A stretch of DNA of 64,000 nucleotides from Geomesophilobacter sediminis (GCF_016458275.1 NZ_JAEMHM010000004.1:1-64000); one strand, 5' to 3'; shown: positions 36,293 to 45,502, counted from the stretch's first letter. A program made the numbers and translations. The notes: generated by a model from the sequence alone, not told the origin.

Positions 36293-37555
36293 ATGCAAAA
36301 AACGGCAGGTATACTCGCGGCACTCCTCCTGATGGCGGGAGTTGCCCAGGCAGAAACACTCACCCTATCGGACAGCCTGAACCGGGCGCGGGCCACCAAC
36401 CTCGGGCTCAAGGCCACCTCCTACGAGGAGACCATGGCCCAGGACCAGATCGACGTGGCGCGCAGCGCACGGCTGCCGAGGGTCGACCTCCAGGCCGGCT
36501 ACACCGCCCAGCAGGCCGCCCAGGGGTTCAGTCTCGGACCGGTCAGCGCGGAGACCCAGGATCCCGACTACGCCTTCCTCAATTTCTCCATCTACCAGAC
36601 CCTCTACGATTTCGGCCGCACCAAGACCCGGATCGAGGAGGCGCAGCTGCAACGCCAGGCGGCGCACTACGGCTATTCGGGAGCGGAACAGGATCTCTTC
36701 CTGCAGGTGGTCCGCGCCTACTTCGGTGTTCTGGAGGCGAAAAAGCTGGTGGAAGCGGCCAACGACGAACTGGCCCAGATGACCGCGCATCGAAAGACGG
36801 CGCAGGCACTTTTCGACGAGGGGGTGGTCACCCGAAACGACCTCCTCCAGGCCGAGGTACGTGTGGCAGCGGCACGTCAGAAGCTCCTGGCGGCCCAGAA
36901 CCAAGTGGAAAACGGCTGGCTCAATCTCGACTATCTGATCGGGGCGACGCCTGGCTTTCGTGCCGAACTCACCGAGGATTTCCGGATCGGCGGGATGCCG
37001 GCGGCCGGGGAACGGGTCGATTTTTCGAACCGGGCCGAGATCCAGGCCCAGCGCCAGGTGGTAAGCATCGGGGACCTGGCGGTCAAGGAAGCGAAAACCA
37101 ACTACTACCCGGAGTTCTTCCTGAGACTCGCTCTGGACTACCAGCAAAACAGCAAGGTCACCGAGCCGGCGATCATGTCCGCCACGGTCGGCTTCAAGGT
37201 GAACCTCTTCGACGGCCTGGCGACGACGGCGCGGGTCCGCGAAGCGGTGAAGGCACGCAGCCGGGACGAAGCGCGCCTGCGCGACCTGGAAACCCGGGTC
37301 GCCCTGGAGCTTGCCTCGGCGCAAAACGACCTCAGGGTAGCCAAGGAAAGGATCACGGTGGCGGAAAAGGCGATCGAGCAGGGGGTGGAAAACCTCCGCA
37401 TCACCCGGGACCGCTACCAGGAAAAGGTGGGTACCGCGACCGACGTCGTGGACGCCCAGACCCTGCTCACCCAGACGCGGGTCGATTATTTCCAGAGCAT
37501 GTTCGATTACCAGGTGGCAGCGGCCCGGGTCAAACGGGCGATCGGCGAGCTTTAG
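36293..37555 (+). CDS. TolC family outer membrane efflux protein
   Basis: A 420-residue outer-membrane channel. A signal peptide is cut after AQA (MQKTAGILAALLLMAGVAQA). Two related halves of the OEP fold can be read, with the helical segments RSARLPRVDLQAGY and AKTNYYPEFFLRLALDY. It would trap the EmrAB-type pump encoded next into a tripartite efflux system. AGGAGG lies just upstream of the ATG. Confidence 0.9.
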   Translation: MQKTAGILAALLLMAGVAQAETLTLSDSLNRARATNLGLKATSYEETMAQDQIDVARSARLPRVDLQAGYTAQQAAQGFSLGPVSAETQDPDYAFLNFSIYQTLYDFGRTKTRIEEAQLQRQAAHYGYSGAEQDLFLQVVRAYFGVLEAKKLVEAANDELAQMTAHRKTAQALFDEGVVTRNDLLQAEVRVAAARQKLLAAQNQVENGWLNLDYLIGATPGFRAELTEDFRIGGMPAAGERVDFSNRAEIQAQRQVVSIGDLAVKEAKTNYYPEFFLRLALDYQQNSKVTEPAIMSATVGFKVNLFDGLATTARVREAVKARSRDEARLRDLETRVALELASAQNDLRVAKERITVAEKAIEQGVENLRITRDRYQEKVGTATDVVDAQTLLTQTRVDYFQSMFDYQVAAARVKRAIGEL

Positions 37556-37586
37556 GAAGCAGGGCACGACAGATTTGGGAGGACCG

Positions 37587-38675
37587 ATGGCAGAGGTAAA
37601 GGAGAATCAGACGGTGGTCGAGGACCCGGAAGAACCGAAGAAAAAGGGGCTCAGCAAAAAGCAGCGCGGGGGGCTCGCCCTCATCGTGCTGATCGTCTTG
37701 GGGAGCATTTTCGGTCTGCGCCAGTGGGCACGAAGCCAGACCCATATCGAAACCGACGACGCCTTCATCGAGGCCCACATCCATTCCGTTTCCAGCCGGA
37801 TCGCCGCACCGGTGAAGCGGGTCCTGGTGGTGGATAACCAGTTCGTGCGCCAAGGGGATCTCCTCGTGGAACTGGACGGGGCGGACTTCCAGGCGCGCCA
37901 GAAGACGGCGGCCGCCTCCCTGGACATGGCGCGCAACGAAACCTCGGGCGACTACGCCCAGGTGGAGAGTGCCCGTGCCATGATCGGGGTGGCCAACGCC
38001 CAGCTCGAACAGGCCAGGATCGACCTGAGGCGGGCCGAGGCGCTGTTTGCCAAGGAAGTCATCCCGCGCGAGCAGCTGGACCGGGCCCGGACCGCGCACC
38101 GGGTTGCCGAAAGCCAGCTCAAGGAAGCACGGGAGTCGGAACGCCGGGCCCTGGCCATGGTAGGCGCCGCGCCGAACGGGTCCCGCGATGCCCGCATCGC
38201 CCAGAAGCAGGGTGAGCTCGAAAACGCCAGCCTGAACCTTTCCTACACCAGGATCTATGCCCCAAGCGACGGCTACATCACCCGCAAGACGGTCGAACCG
38301 GGCAATTACGTCCAGCCGGGGCAGGGGCTGATGGCGGTGGTGACCCTGAAGGACGCCTGGGTGACCGCCAATTACAAGGAAAGCCAGCTCACCCACGTGC
38401 GGCCGGGGCAGGCGGTCGAATTCACCGTGGACACCTATCCGGGCCACGTCTTCCGCGGCAAGGTGGAAAGCATCATGGCGGGGACCGGGGCGGCCTTTTC
38501 GCTCTTGCCGCCGGAAAACGCGACCGGCAACTACGTGAAGGTGATCCAGAGGATTCCGGTGCGTATCGCCATCGACCAGGGAAGCGACCCGCAACATCTG
38601 CTGAGGGTGGGGATGAGCGTCGTTCCCACCATCCTCACCGGGAAGAGCTACCACGACGTGATCTTCGGCCACTAA
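37587..38675 (+). CDS. HlyD/EmrA-type membrane fusion protein
   Basis: A 362-residue periplasmic adaptor with one N-terminal membrane anchor (GGLALIVLIVLGSIFGLRQWA). IETDDAFIEAHIHSVSSRIA is the biotinyl-lipoyl entry of the EmrA group, and a coiled-coil hairpin lies near 100-190. LSYTRIYAPSDGYITRKTVEPGNYVQPGQGL follows, the second lipoyl half. The start at 37587 has GGGAGGA upstream. It joins the inner-membrane MFS pump to the TolC-like channel. Confidence 0.9.
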   Translation: MAEVKENQTVVEDPEEPKKKGLSKKQRGGLALIVLIVLGSIFGLRQWARSQTHIETDDAFIEAHIHSVSSRIAAPVKRVLVVDNQFVRQGDLLVELDGADFQARQKTAAASLDMARNETSGDYAQVESARAMIGVANAQLEQARIDLRRAEALFAKEVIPREQLDRARTAHRVAESQLKEARESERRALAMVGAAPNGSRDARIAQKQGELENASLNLSYTRIYAPSDGYITRKTVEPGNYVQPGQGLMAVVTLKDAWVTANYKESQLTHVRPGQAVEFTVDTYPGHVFRGKVESIMAGTGAAFSLLPPENATGNYVKVIQRIPVRIAIDQGSDPQHLLRVGMSVVPTILTGKSYHDVIFGH

Positions 38676-38704
38676 AGCAGACAGGTGGGGCAAGCCTTTA
38701 CGCA

Positions 38705-38765
38705 GGGGGAGCGCCATTCCCGGCGCGAGGCCTTTCGTTGACCGAGCCGGAGATGGCGCTCCCCC
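38705..38765. repeat. REP-like inverted repeat
   Basis: Perfect 13-bp arms (GGGGGAGCGCCAT at 38705-38717, its complement at 38753-38765) enclose 35 bases. The sequence GGGAGCGCC-ATTCCCGGCGCGA is related to the two elements at 41789 and 42027. It lies between the emrA- and emrB-type genes, where it could tune expression. Confidence 0.75.
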
Positions 38766-38805
38766 AAAGAGGGCACCATCGCCTTCGCTTTAACAAGAGA
38801 CGTAC

Positions 38806-40365
38806 ATGGAATCGGAAGAAAGAAACGTCAACAAGTGGCTGATCACGGTCACGGTCATGCTGCCGGCGATCATGGAGATCATCGACACCTCCGTGGCCAA
38901 CGTCGCCCTCCCCCATATGCAGGGAAGCCTCAACGCGGGCACCGACGAGATCACCTGGGTCCTGACCTCCTACCTGGTCTCAAACGCCGTCGTCCTGCCG
39001 ATGACGGGGTGGCTCGCCCGCATGTTCGGCCGCAAACGGTTCCTGATCACCTGCATCGTCCTTTTCACCCTGTCGTCCTTTCTCTGCGGCGCCGCCCCTT
39101 CCCTGGGGCTGCTGATCTTCTTCCGCATCCTCCAGGGAGCAGCCGGAGGCGCGCTGATCCCGATGAGCCAGGCGATCATGATGGAGACCTTCCCCCCTTA
39201 CCAGCAAGGGATGGCCATGGCGATCTTCGGCATCGGCGCCATGTTCGGCCCGATCGTCGGCCCCGCACTGGGGGGATGGATCACCGACAACATGACCTGG
39301 CGCTGGATTTTTTACATCAACATACCGATCGGGATCATCGCGGTCACCATGGCGAGCTTCTTCCTCTTCGATCCAAGCTACCTGAAGCGGACCGGGGAAA
39401 AGATGGCGATCGACTACTGGGGATTGGTGCTCCTGGTGGTGGGACTCGGTTCGCTGCAGATCGTCCTGGACAAGGGACAGCAGGAGGATTGGTTCAACTC
39501 CCCCTTGATCATCGGCTTCTCGGTCATGGCGGCGATCACGCTGACCTCGCTGGTCTGGGTGGAACTGACCCACGAGCACCCGATCGTGAACCTGCGCCTG
39601 TTCAAGAACGTTTCCTTCACCGCGGGGAACCTGATCATGTTTGCGGTCGGTTTCTGCCTTTACAGCTCGATCATGTTGATCCCGCTCTTTTTGCAGACCC
39701 TGATGGGGTATAACGCGACCATGGCCGGCATGGTGCTCGCGCCCGGGGGCGTCGCCACCCTCATCTGCATGCCCTTTGTCGGCGCCATCATCCAGCGCTA
39801 CGACGGCAGGAAGGTAGTGCTGGGGGGGCTGATCATCGGTGCGGTGTCGATGTTCGTCATGCGCCAGTTCACCCTGGAGTCGGCCTATTTCGACTTCGTC
39901 TGGCCCCGCATCGTGCTCGGCGTCGGCCTGGCCATGACCTTCGTCCCGCTCACCACGGTCACCCTTTCGACCATCCCTAAGGTGGAAATGGGGAACGCGA
40001 CCGGCATCTACAGCCTGCTGCGCAACATCGGGGGGAGCGTCGGGATAGCGATCTCCGCGACCCTGCTCGCGCGATTCATGCAGTTCTACCAAACCAACCT
40101 GGTCGGGCACGTGAATCCCTACAACCCTGCGTTCCAGAACCGGCTCTCGATAATCAAGGGAGCCATCATGTCCCGCGGGTTCGATGCGACGGCCGCCGAG
40201 CAGAAGGCCTACGGCATGGTCACCGGGATGGTGCAGCGCCAGGCCGCGATCCTCTCCTACAACCGGATCTTCTTCATCGTCGGGGTGGCGTTTTTGGTCA
40301 TCATCCCGCTGCTGCTCCTCTTGAAAAAACCGCAGCGCCACGCCCCTCCCCCGCCGGCACATTAG
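38806..40365 (+). CDS. DHA2 family MFS multidrug transporter (EmrB-like)
   Basis: A 519-residue, 14-helix major facilitator transporter that exports hydrophobic drugs or metabolites by proton exchange. IMEIIDTSVANVALPHMQGSL is the DHA2 motif D. GWLARMFGRKRFL is motif A, and GAMFGPIVGPALGGWITD is motif C. It follows the membrane fusion protein on the same strand, completing a MarR-TolC-EmrA-EmrB operon. The 130-base gap before it holds a REP-like hairpin. Confidence 0.93.
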   Translation: MESEERNVNKWLITVTVMLPAIMEIIDTSVANVALPHMQGSLNAGTDEITWVLTSYLVSNAVVLPMTGWLARMFGRKRFLITCIVLFTLSSFLCGAAPSLGLLIFFRILQGAAGGALIPMSQAIMMETFPPYQQGMAMAIFGIGAMFGPIVGPALGGWITDNMTWRWIFYINIPIGIIAVTMASFFLFDPSYLKRTGEKMAIDYWGLVLLVVGLGSLQIVLDKGQQEDWFNSPLIIGFSVMAAITLTSLVWVELTHEHPIVNLRLFKNVSFTAGNLIMFAVGFCLYSSIMLIPLFLQTLMGYNATMAGMVLAPGGVATLICMPFVGAIIQRYDGRKVVLGGLIIGAVSMFVMRQFTLESAYFDFVWPRIVLGVGLAMTFVPLTTVTLSTIPKVEMGNATGIYSLLRNIGGSVGIAISATLLARFMQFYQTNLVGHVNPYNPAFQNRLSIIKGAIMSRGFDATAAEQKAYGMVTGMVQRQAAILSYNRIFFIVGVAFLVIIPLLLLLKKPQRHAPPPPAH

Positions 40366-40376
40366 CTACCGATGCT

Positions 40377-40470
40377 CCCTCTCCCTCCGGGAGAGGGTCG
40401 GGGTGAGGGAACAGTGCCACGAGAATCCCCCTCACCCGGCCTCCGGCCACCCACTCCCTGAGGGAGAGGG
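40377..40470. repeat. C-rich intergenic repeat
   Basis: The stem CCCTCTCCC-TCC-GGGAGAGGG at 40377-40397 is followed by TCGGGGTGAGG. Complementary C-rich sequence (CCCCTCACCC) and a second small hairpin reach 40470. The block GAGAGGGTCGGGGTGA recurs near 60650, showing a dispersed family. Confidence 0.65.
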
Positions 40471-40480
40471 GTAGACAAAT

Positions 40481-40512
40481 AAAAAGGCCGTACCCGAAGG
40501 TACGGCCTTTTT
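40481..40512. terminator. Bidirectional intrinsic terminator
   Basis: A perfect 14-bp stem (AAAAAGGCCGTACC and its complement) with a CGAA loop has T-runs on both strands. It separates the efflux operon from the convergent small gene at 40532. Confidence 0.93.
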
Positions 40513-40531
40513 ATCGATCTGGAAGAAGAAA

Positions 40532-40771
40532 TTACTTCGCAGCCGGAGCAGCCGGTGCTTCTTCTTTCTTCTCGTCTTTTTTCTCAGCTTTCTTAGCAGC
40601 TTTCTTGGCTTTCTTTGCTTTCTTAGCTTTTTTCACTTTCTTAGCCGGAGCTTTTTCTTCGGCTTTCGGAGCATCAGCCGGAGCGGCCGGAGCAGCGTCA
40701 GCGGCGAAGACAACGCCAGCGAAGGAAACAGCGACGAGAGCAGCAACGATGGAAGACAGAACTTTTTTCAT
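40532..40771 (-). CDS. Small secreted Lys/Ala/Pro-rich protein
   Basis: A 79-residue protein with a clear signal peptide (MKKVLSSIVAALVAVSFAGVVFAA). The mature part is almost only Ala, Lys, Pro and Glu, with repeats of KKAKKAKKAKKAAKKAEKK. It should be highly basic and unstructured or helical. It resembles small Ala/Lys-rich periplasmic proteins common in Geobacter genomes. No enzymatic role is suggested. The site TTTAGGAG precedes the ATG, and a good sigma-54 promoter lies at 40819-40835. Binding to nucleic acid, polysaccharide or acidic surface polymer is a guess. Confidence 0.8.
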   Translation of the reverse strand: MKKVLSSIVAALVAVSFAGVVFAADAAPAAPADAPKAEEKAPAKKVKKAKKAKKAKKAAKKAEKKDEKKEEAPAAPAAK

Positions 40772-40818
40772 TTTGACATCTCCTAAAAGGAATATGGTAA
40801 TACACTGTCCACTCTATT

Positions 40819-40835
40819 AGCAGGGTCCGTGCCAA
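40819..40835 (-). promoter_or_regulatory. Sigma-54 promoter of the Lys/Ala-rich protein
   Basis: On the minus strand TTGGCACG-GACC-CTGCT matches the sigma-54 consensus with one change (CTGCT for TTGCT) and correct GG-to-GC spacing. Transcription would begin near 40807, about 36 bases before the start codon. Confidence 0.82.
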
Positions 40836-41115
40836 AGTTCCTGTCACGGCAAAAGCGCCTGAATCTGCGGCGCGCGGGCCAACATGGCAGTGACGACTCC
40901 TGCATTCTCACCCTATTTCCGCTATGCCTTACCTCATTTGAGGTATAAAGAAAAGTCTGTAGATTTATGAGCGTCCCGCCGAGAGATATACCAACGTCAC
41001 ACGACGTTCCTTCAGCCCTCCATTCCTTAATGCCTTCACATTTTGTCCGCAATTGATTGCTACCTTGACATCATTGCAAGCGTATCGAAGCAGATACAAA
41101 AAAAGGAGAAACACC

Positions 41116-41652
41116 ATGACAAGAAGTATCAGAACCATGGTAGCAACCGCCGGCATCGTTTCGGCGTCACTTGTGGGAGGAAGCCTCGCTTTGGCCGATG
41201 GCGGGCATGGCACCGAGCAACACCCGGGGGTAACCCACAAATGCGGGCAGGACGGAAAACGCTTTGAGAGAGGACGGCAGTTCTTCCGGAAGCTGGCCAA
41301 GCAGCTCGGCCTGACCGAACAGCAGAAGACCCAGATCAAGGGGATCTTCAAAAGCTACCGTGAGAAAAACAAGCCGCTTTTGCAGGCCATGCATAACGAG
41401 AAGCGCCAGATGAAAGAGTTGATCATGAGCGGCAGCGCCGACGAAGCCGCCATCCGCGCCCAGTCCGCCAAAGTGGCAGCAGTCCAGGCCGACCTGGCCG
41501 TGTCGCGTGCGGCGATGGCCAAGGAGATCAAGGCAGTCCTGACTCCGGACCAGGCCGCCAAGCTGAAAGTCCTGATGAAGGAACGGGAGAAAAAAATGGA
41601 GCAGTTCCGCGAGCGGCACGGTCACCTCGGTGACGGCATCCCGATGGAATAA
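41116..41652 (+). CDS. Spy/CpxP family periplasmic protein
   Basis: A 178-residue helical periplasmic protein with a signal peptide ending near SLALADG. The two LTxxQ motifs of the family are LTEQQ and LTPDQ. The region between is strongly charged and helical (KKLAKQLGLTEQQKTQIKGIFKSYREK). Spy proteins act as ATP-independent chaperones and CpxP as an inhibitor of envelope-stress signalling. The start at 41116 has AAGGAG. A terminator follows at 41731. Confidence 0.85.
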   Translation: MTRSIRTMVATAGIVSASLVGGSLALADGGHGTEQHPGVTHKCGQDGKRFERGRQFFRKLAKQLGLTEQQKTQIKGIFKSYREKNKPLLQAMHNEKRQMKELIMSGSADEAAIRAQSAKVAAVQADLAVSRAAMAKEIKAVLTPDQAAKLKVLMKEREKKMEQFRERHGHLGDGIPME

Positions 41653-41730
41653 CCCTCACCGGCCGACGGACGCCGGACACCTGAAATCATGGTGCCGGGC
41701 ACCTCTCGGCAGCACATTTTTCTATATCTG

Positions 41731-41761
41731 GGCCCAACGCTCCATGTGTTGGGCCTTTTTT
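41731..41761 (+). terminator. Intrinsic terminator after the Spy-like gene
   Basis: GGCCCAAC and GTTGGGCC form an 8-bp stem, followed by six T. It lies about 80 bases after the stop. Confidence 0.82.
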
Positions 41762-41788
41762 CATGCTGGAGGTGCTTGCCTCACCCCC

Positions 41789-41868
41789 GTGGGAGCCCCC
41801 TTCCGGGCGCGATTAATCGCAACCGGGTCACCGCCTGCCGCGGATCGCGCCTGGAAAGGCGCTCCCAC
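41789..41868. repeat. REP/BIME-like element, copy A
   Basis: Arms of 24 bases begin GTGGGAGC and end GCTCCCAC, with TTCCGGGCGCGA inside. They face each other around a 32-base centre. It is the same family as 42027-42104 and 38705-38765. The consensus arm resembles the REP sequences of Pseudomonas in its GTGGGAGC head. Confidence 0.82.
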
Positions 41869-41894
41869 AGTAAAAATTCTCCGGCATCAGTGAC

Positions 41895-42021
41895 ACAAGG
41901 AGCCATTCCTGACGCGATCGAGTTTCTTTGAATTAAGCAAGGTAGCTGCCTCGGCCATCAGCAGTACAAGGAGTCATTCCTGACATCATCGAGTTTCTCT
42001 AAATAAGCAAGGTAGCTGCCT
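41895..42021. repeat. Pair of 57-bp imperfect direct repeats
   Basis: Copy 1 (41895-41951) and copy 2 (41966-42021) agree over most of 57 bases. Both contain CATTCCTGAC, CGAGTTTCT and the common end AAGCAAGGTAGCTGCCT. They lie between the two REP-like elements, suggesting duplication of a REP-linked unit. Confidence 0.82.
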
Positions 42022-42026
42022 ACGCT

Positions 42027-42104
42027 GTGGGAGCGCCCTTCCGGGCGCGAACCGCCGAAGGCGGTGACACCCCCTGAAATTCGCGCCGGGAAGGGCGCCC
42101 CCCA
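42027..42104. repeat. REP/BIME-like element, copy B
   Basis: Arm 1 at 42027-42050 (GTGGGAGCGCCC then TTCCGGGCGCGA) faces arm 2 at 42081-42104. A small inner hairpin ACCGCC-GAA-GGCGGT lies at 42051-42065. It lies about 85 bases before the corrinoid adenosyltransferase gene. Confidence 0.82.
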
Positions 42105-42187
42105 GGGGAGCTCGGTTATGACGCTCCGTGCTATAATGAGCTGTCCCTGCCCGTCTAGAACGAGCCCGTCGGCAGGGGAAAGAGAGG

Positions 42188-42772
42188 ATGAGCATCATGG
42201 AAAAGGCAAGCGCTCCGGTGGTGGTGCAGAAACTGGAACCGAAACACCGCAAGGGGCTGGTGGTGGTAATCACCGGCAATGGCAAAGGAAAAACGACCTC
42301 GGCCCTCGGGATGGTGGTGCGCGCCGTCGGGCACCGCATGTCGGTCTGCATGATCCAGTTCATGAAGGGTGATCTGTACGCGGGGGAATGGGACGGGGTG
42401 AAGAGTCTTCCCGGGGTGGAATTTCACACCACCGGCAAAGGTTTTTGCGGCATCGGCGGCAATCCCTACCCCTGGAAGGAGCACCGCGAGAACGCCCAAT
42501 ACGCCGTGGGACTGGCTCGGGAAAAGATCGCCTCGCACCAGTTCGACCTGGTGATCCTGGACGAAATAAACAACGCGGTGAAACTGAAACTGGTGGACCT
42601 GGAGCAGGTACTGGGACTGATCGAGACGAAACCGCCTCTCATGCATCTGGTCCTCACCGGCCGCGACGCAGCGGATGCGGTCATCGAGCTGGCCGACACC
42701 GTCAGCGAAGTCCACGAAGTCAAGCACCCCTACCGCAAGGACATCGAACCTCAACCCGGTATCGATTACTGA
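42188..42772 (+). CDS. cobO: Corrinoid adenosyltransferase (CobO/BtuR)
   Basis: A 194-residue enzyme that adenosylates cob(I)yrinic acid a,c-diamide, a step in vitamin B12 coenzyme synthesis. The P-loop is ITGNGKGKTTSALG near residue 30, in the reversed-ATP type of this family. FMKGDLYAGEWDG, DLVILDEINNAV and LTGRDAADAVIELADTVSEV are conserved family segments. The ATG has GAAAGAGG upstream. A strong terminator follows, so it is probably a single-gene unit. Confidence 0.93.
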   Translation: MSIMEKASAPVVVQKLEPKHRKGLVVVITGNGKGKTTSALGMVVRAVGHRMSVCMIQFMKGDLYAGEWDGVKSLPGVEFHTTGKGFCGIGGNPYPWKEHRENAQYAVGLAREKIASHQFDLVILDEINNAVKLKLVDLEQVLGLIETKPPLMHLVLTGRDAADAVIELADTVSEVHEVKHPYRKDIEPQPGIDY

Positions 42773-42802
42773 ACCATTTCCCGCCCTTAAAGGTCAAAAA
42801 GG

Positions 42803-42840
42803 CAGCCTCTTTGTTCTCACCAGCAAAGAGGCTGTTTTTT
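42803..42840 (+). terminator. Intrinsic terminator after cobO
   Basis: An 11-bp perfect stem (CAGCCTCTTTG with CAAAGAGGCTG) and a 10-base loop are followed by TTTTTT. Confidence 0.92.
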
Positions 42841-42949
42841 CGTCACTATCTGAGATTCATGGCAGTCATAACGACCCTCGATAGCACCTCGCCATCTCAG
42901 TTACAGAATTTTTCTTTGACGTAAACAATGAAATTTCCCACAAGGTGTT

Positions 42950-42955
42950 TATAAT
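42950..42955 (+). promoter_or_regulatory. Possible -10 element of the cbb3 operon
   Basis: TATAAT lies 70 bases before the ccoN start within GTGTTTATAATGG. No good -35 was found 16 to 18 bases upstream, so an activator may be needed. No clear FNR box was recognised. Confidence 0.35.
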
Positions 42956-43024
42956 GGACCAGTTGCCTACTTTGAATACCCCAATGCCGCACCCCTTTGT
43001 ACATAATCACCACAGGAGGACACC

Positions 43025-44428
43025 ATGGATCAACAGCAGGGCTATGCCGACGACGTGGTCAAGGGATTCATTCTCTGGAGCATGGTCTGGGGGCTGGTGA
43101 CAGTGCTGATTGGAGTGCTGATCTCACTCCAGCTCGTCTACCCTCAGCTCAATCTGCCGCCGTTTCTTACCTACGGCAGGCTTCGTCCGGTTCATACCAA
43201 TGCCGGCATTTTTGGCTGGGGCATTGGCAGTTTCATGGCCTTTTTCTTCTATATCACCCAGCGCCTCACCAAGACGAGGCTCTGGAGCCCCGGCCTGGCC
43301 CGTGTCCAGCTCTGGCTCTTCAACGTGATCATCGCCCTGGCTGCCGTCACCCTTCTCGCCGGGATGAACCGCTCCAAGGAATACGCCGAGCTGGAATGGC
43401 CGGTGGCGCTGCTGGTTGTCGTCTTGTGGGTCATCTTCTCCGTGAACATCATCATGACCATCGCCAAGCGCAAGGAAGAGCAGATGTACATCTCCTTGTG
43501 GTACATCCTGGCGACCCTGGTCGGCGTGGCCGTTCTCTACCTCGTGAACAACGTCTCCATTCCGGTGTCGCTCTTCAAGTCCTACTCGGCCTACGCCGGG
43601 GCCAACGACGCCAACGTGCAGTGGTGGTACGGGCACAACGCGGTGGCGATGGTGTTGACCACTCCCCCGCTGGCACTCTTCTACTACTACCTCCCTAAAT
43701 CGACCGGCGTCCCCATCTACAGCCACCGCATGGGAGTCATCGCCTTTTGGAGCCTCATCTTCATGTACCTCTGGACCGGCGCTCACCACCTGCTCTGGAC
43801 GCCGGTTCCCGACTGGGTCCAAACCCTCGCCATGGGGTTCTCGGTCATGCTGATCGCCCCCTCCTGGGCCTCGGTTTTCAACGGGTACTTCTCCATGGAG
43901 GGGCAGTGGAACCAGATGCGGGACAACTACCTGGTCAAGTTCCTCATCTTCGCCATCACCTTCTACGGTTTGCAGACCTTACAAGGGCCCTCGCAGGCGG
44001 TGCGGACCTTCTCCGCCTTCATCCACTACACGGACTGGGTCCCCGGCCACGTGCACATGGGTACCCTGGGGTGGGTCTCCCTGGTCATCTTCGCCGGGAT
44101 CTACTACACGATCCCGAAGCTCTACGGCAGGGAGATCTATAGCGTCGGCCTGGCGAACCTGCACTTCTGGCTTGCCGTCACCGGCCAGATCATCTTCTCC
44201 ATCACGATGTGGGTCGCTGGGGTCCAGCAGGCGTCCATGCTGCACGCCTCCAACCCCGACGGGAGCCTCCACTACAGCTTCATGGAGACCCTGATCGAGC
44301 TCTATCCGTACTGGACCTGGAGATCAATCGCCGGGATCATCTACCTGGCCAGCCTCCTCGTGTTCCTCTACAACATCGTGAAAACCATCTCCGCCGGCAA
44401 AGCCCAGCCCGCCGAGCAGAAAGCCTAG
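43025..44428 (+). CDS. ccoN: cbb3-type cytochrome c oxidase catalytic subunit
   Basis: A 467-residue, 12-helix heme-copper oxidase subunit I that reduces O2 to water. Conserved His residues for heme b, heme b3 and CuB are in [29 protein letters not shown] and [10 protein letters not shown]. It is slightly shorter than many CcoN proteins. It opens the operon, with AGGAGG before the ATG. The affinity for oxygen is expected to be high, fitting low-oxygen respiration or oxygen scavenging in an otherwise anaerobic lineage. Confidence 0.95.
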   Translation: MDQQQGYADDVVKGFILWSMVWGLVTVLIGVLISLQLVYPQLNLPPFLTYGRLRPVHTNAGIFGWGIGSFMAFFFYITQRLTKTRLWSPGLARVQLWLFNVIIALAAVTLLAGMNRSKEYAELEWPVALLVVVLWVIFSVNIIMTIAKRKEEQMYISLWYILATLVGVAVLYLVNNVSIPVSLFKSYSAYAGANDANVQWWYGHNAVAMVLTTPPLALFYYYLPKSTGVPIYSHRMGVIAFWSLIFMYLWTGAHHLLWTPVPDWVQTLAMGFSVMLIAPSWASVFNGYFSMEGQWNQMRDNYLVKFLIFAITFYGLQTLQGPSQAVRTFSAFIHYTDWVPGHVHMGTLGWVSLVIFAGIYYTIPKLYGREIYSVGLANLHFWLAVTGQIIFSITMWVAGVQQASMLHASNPDGSLHYSFMETLIELYPYWTWRSIAGIIYLASLLVFLYNIVKTISAGKAQPAEQKA

Positions 44429-44441
44429 GAGGGAGCGACCG

Positions 44442-45305
44442 ATGACCGAGAGAAAGATGGTGGTATTCCTGATTGCGGCGACCTGCGTCTTCCTGGTGGG
44501 GACGATCGTTACCATGGTCGTGCCGTTCAAATCGATCAACGACCCGAAGCTGAAGATAGCCACGGTCAAGCCGTACACCCCCTTGCAGCTGGAAGGGCGT
44601 GACATCTACATCCGGGAAGGGTGCAACAACTGCCATACCCAGACGGTGCGCCCGCTGCTCGCCGACACCGAGCGCTACGGCGAGTACTCCAAAACCGGCG
44701 AGTTCGTCTACGACCAGCCCTTCCTTTGGGGCTCGCGCCGCACCGGTCCGGACCTCGCCCGTATCGGCGGCAAATATCCGGACGCCTGGCATGAAAAGCA
44801 CATGAAGGATCCCCAGTCCATGGTGCCGCGCTCCAACATGCCCAAGTACGCCTTCCTCACCCATCCGCTCGACACGAGCCTCACCGAGAAGAAGATGAAA
44901 ACGTTGGGCTTCCCCTACACCCAGGCCGACCTCGCCGCCTGCCAGGGGAAAACCGAACTGGACGCGATGGTAGCCTACCTCCAAAAGCTCGGCACCGACA
45001 TCCCGTGGCGCGAAGCGGCCAAGACCCAGCTGGTCGGCGAGCTGAAGAACCCGTTCCTCGATAACGTGACCGTCCTACCCGAAGGGAAGAAGATCTACGA
45101 CGCCAACTGCGCCCAGTGCCACGGGGCCGACCTCAAAGGTGGCGTCGGACCGAGCCTGGTCGACATCGACAAGCCGGATGCCGATATCTTCACGACGGTC
45201 TACGCCGGCCGCCAGGCCACCGGCATGCCGGCCTTCGGCGACACCCTCGGCAAAGAGCGCACCTGGAAGGTGGTTACCTTCCTGAAGCTGCGCCAGAGGC
45301 ACTGA
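44442..45305 (+). CDS. ccoO: CcoO cytochrome c fused to a second c-type heme domain
   Basis: A 287-residue membrane-anchored cytochrome. The anchor is residues 6-28. The first heme site is CNNCH (61-65), with M133 as likely axial ligand (SNMPKY), which is the normal CcoO domain. After residue 205 a second cytochrome c domain is added, with CAQCH at 223-227 and M262 in TGMPAFGD. Usual CcoO proteins are about 200 to 245 residues and have one heme. The extra domain matches a CcoP domain in type. CcoP in this operon has only one heme. Confidence 0.93.
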   Translation: MTERKMVVFLIAATCVFLVGTIVTMVVPFKSINDPKLKIATVKPYTPLQLEGRDIYIREGCNNCHTQTVRPLLADTERYGEYSKTGEFVYDQPFLWGSRRTGPDLARIGGKYPDAWHEKHMKDPQSMVPRSNMPKYAFLTHPLDTSLTEKKMKTLGFPYTQADLAACQGKTELDAMVAYLQKLGTDIPWREAAKTQLVGELKNPFLDNVTVLPEGKKIYDANCAQCHGADLKGGVGPSLVDIDKPDADIFTTVYAGRQATGMPAFGDTLGKERTWKVVTFLKLRQRH

Positions 45306-45307
45306 TC

Positions 45308-45448
45308 ATGGATCTGGCCAGCGTTTACTATCTCGGCGTCACCTTTCTCCTTTTCGGGATCTTCGTTGCCATCGTGGTCCGGACCTACAGCCGGAAAAAC
45401 CGCGAGCGCGGCGAGGACCCGAAGTACCGGATGATGCATGAGGATTGA
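45308..45448 (+). CDS. ccoQ: CcoQ-like small cbb3 subunit
   Basis: A 46-residue protein with one membrane helix (VYYLGVTFLLFGIFVAIVVRTY) and a charged tail (RKNRERGEDPKYRMM). It lies two bases after the ccoO stop and before ccoP, the normal place of CcoQ/FixQ, which stabilises the complex. The ATG at 45308 is chosen over an upstream reading that runs inside ccoO. Confidence 0.85.
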   Translation: MDLASVYYLGVTFLLFGIFVAIVVRTYSRKNRERGEDPKYRMMHED

Positions 45449-45502
45449 ACGGCTCGGGATCGACCGGTCGTCCTTCGAGGAAAACTACAGGAGGTTCCAC
45501 CT

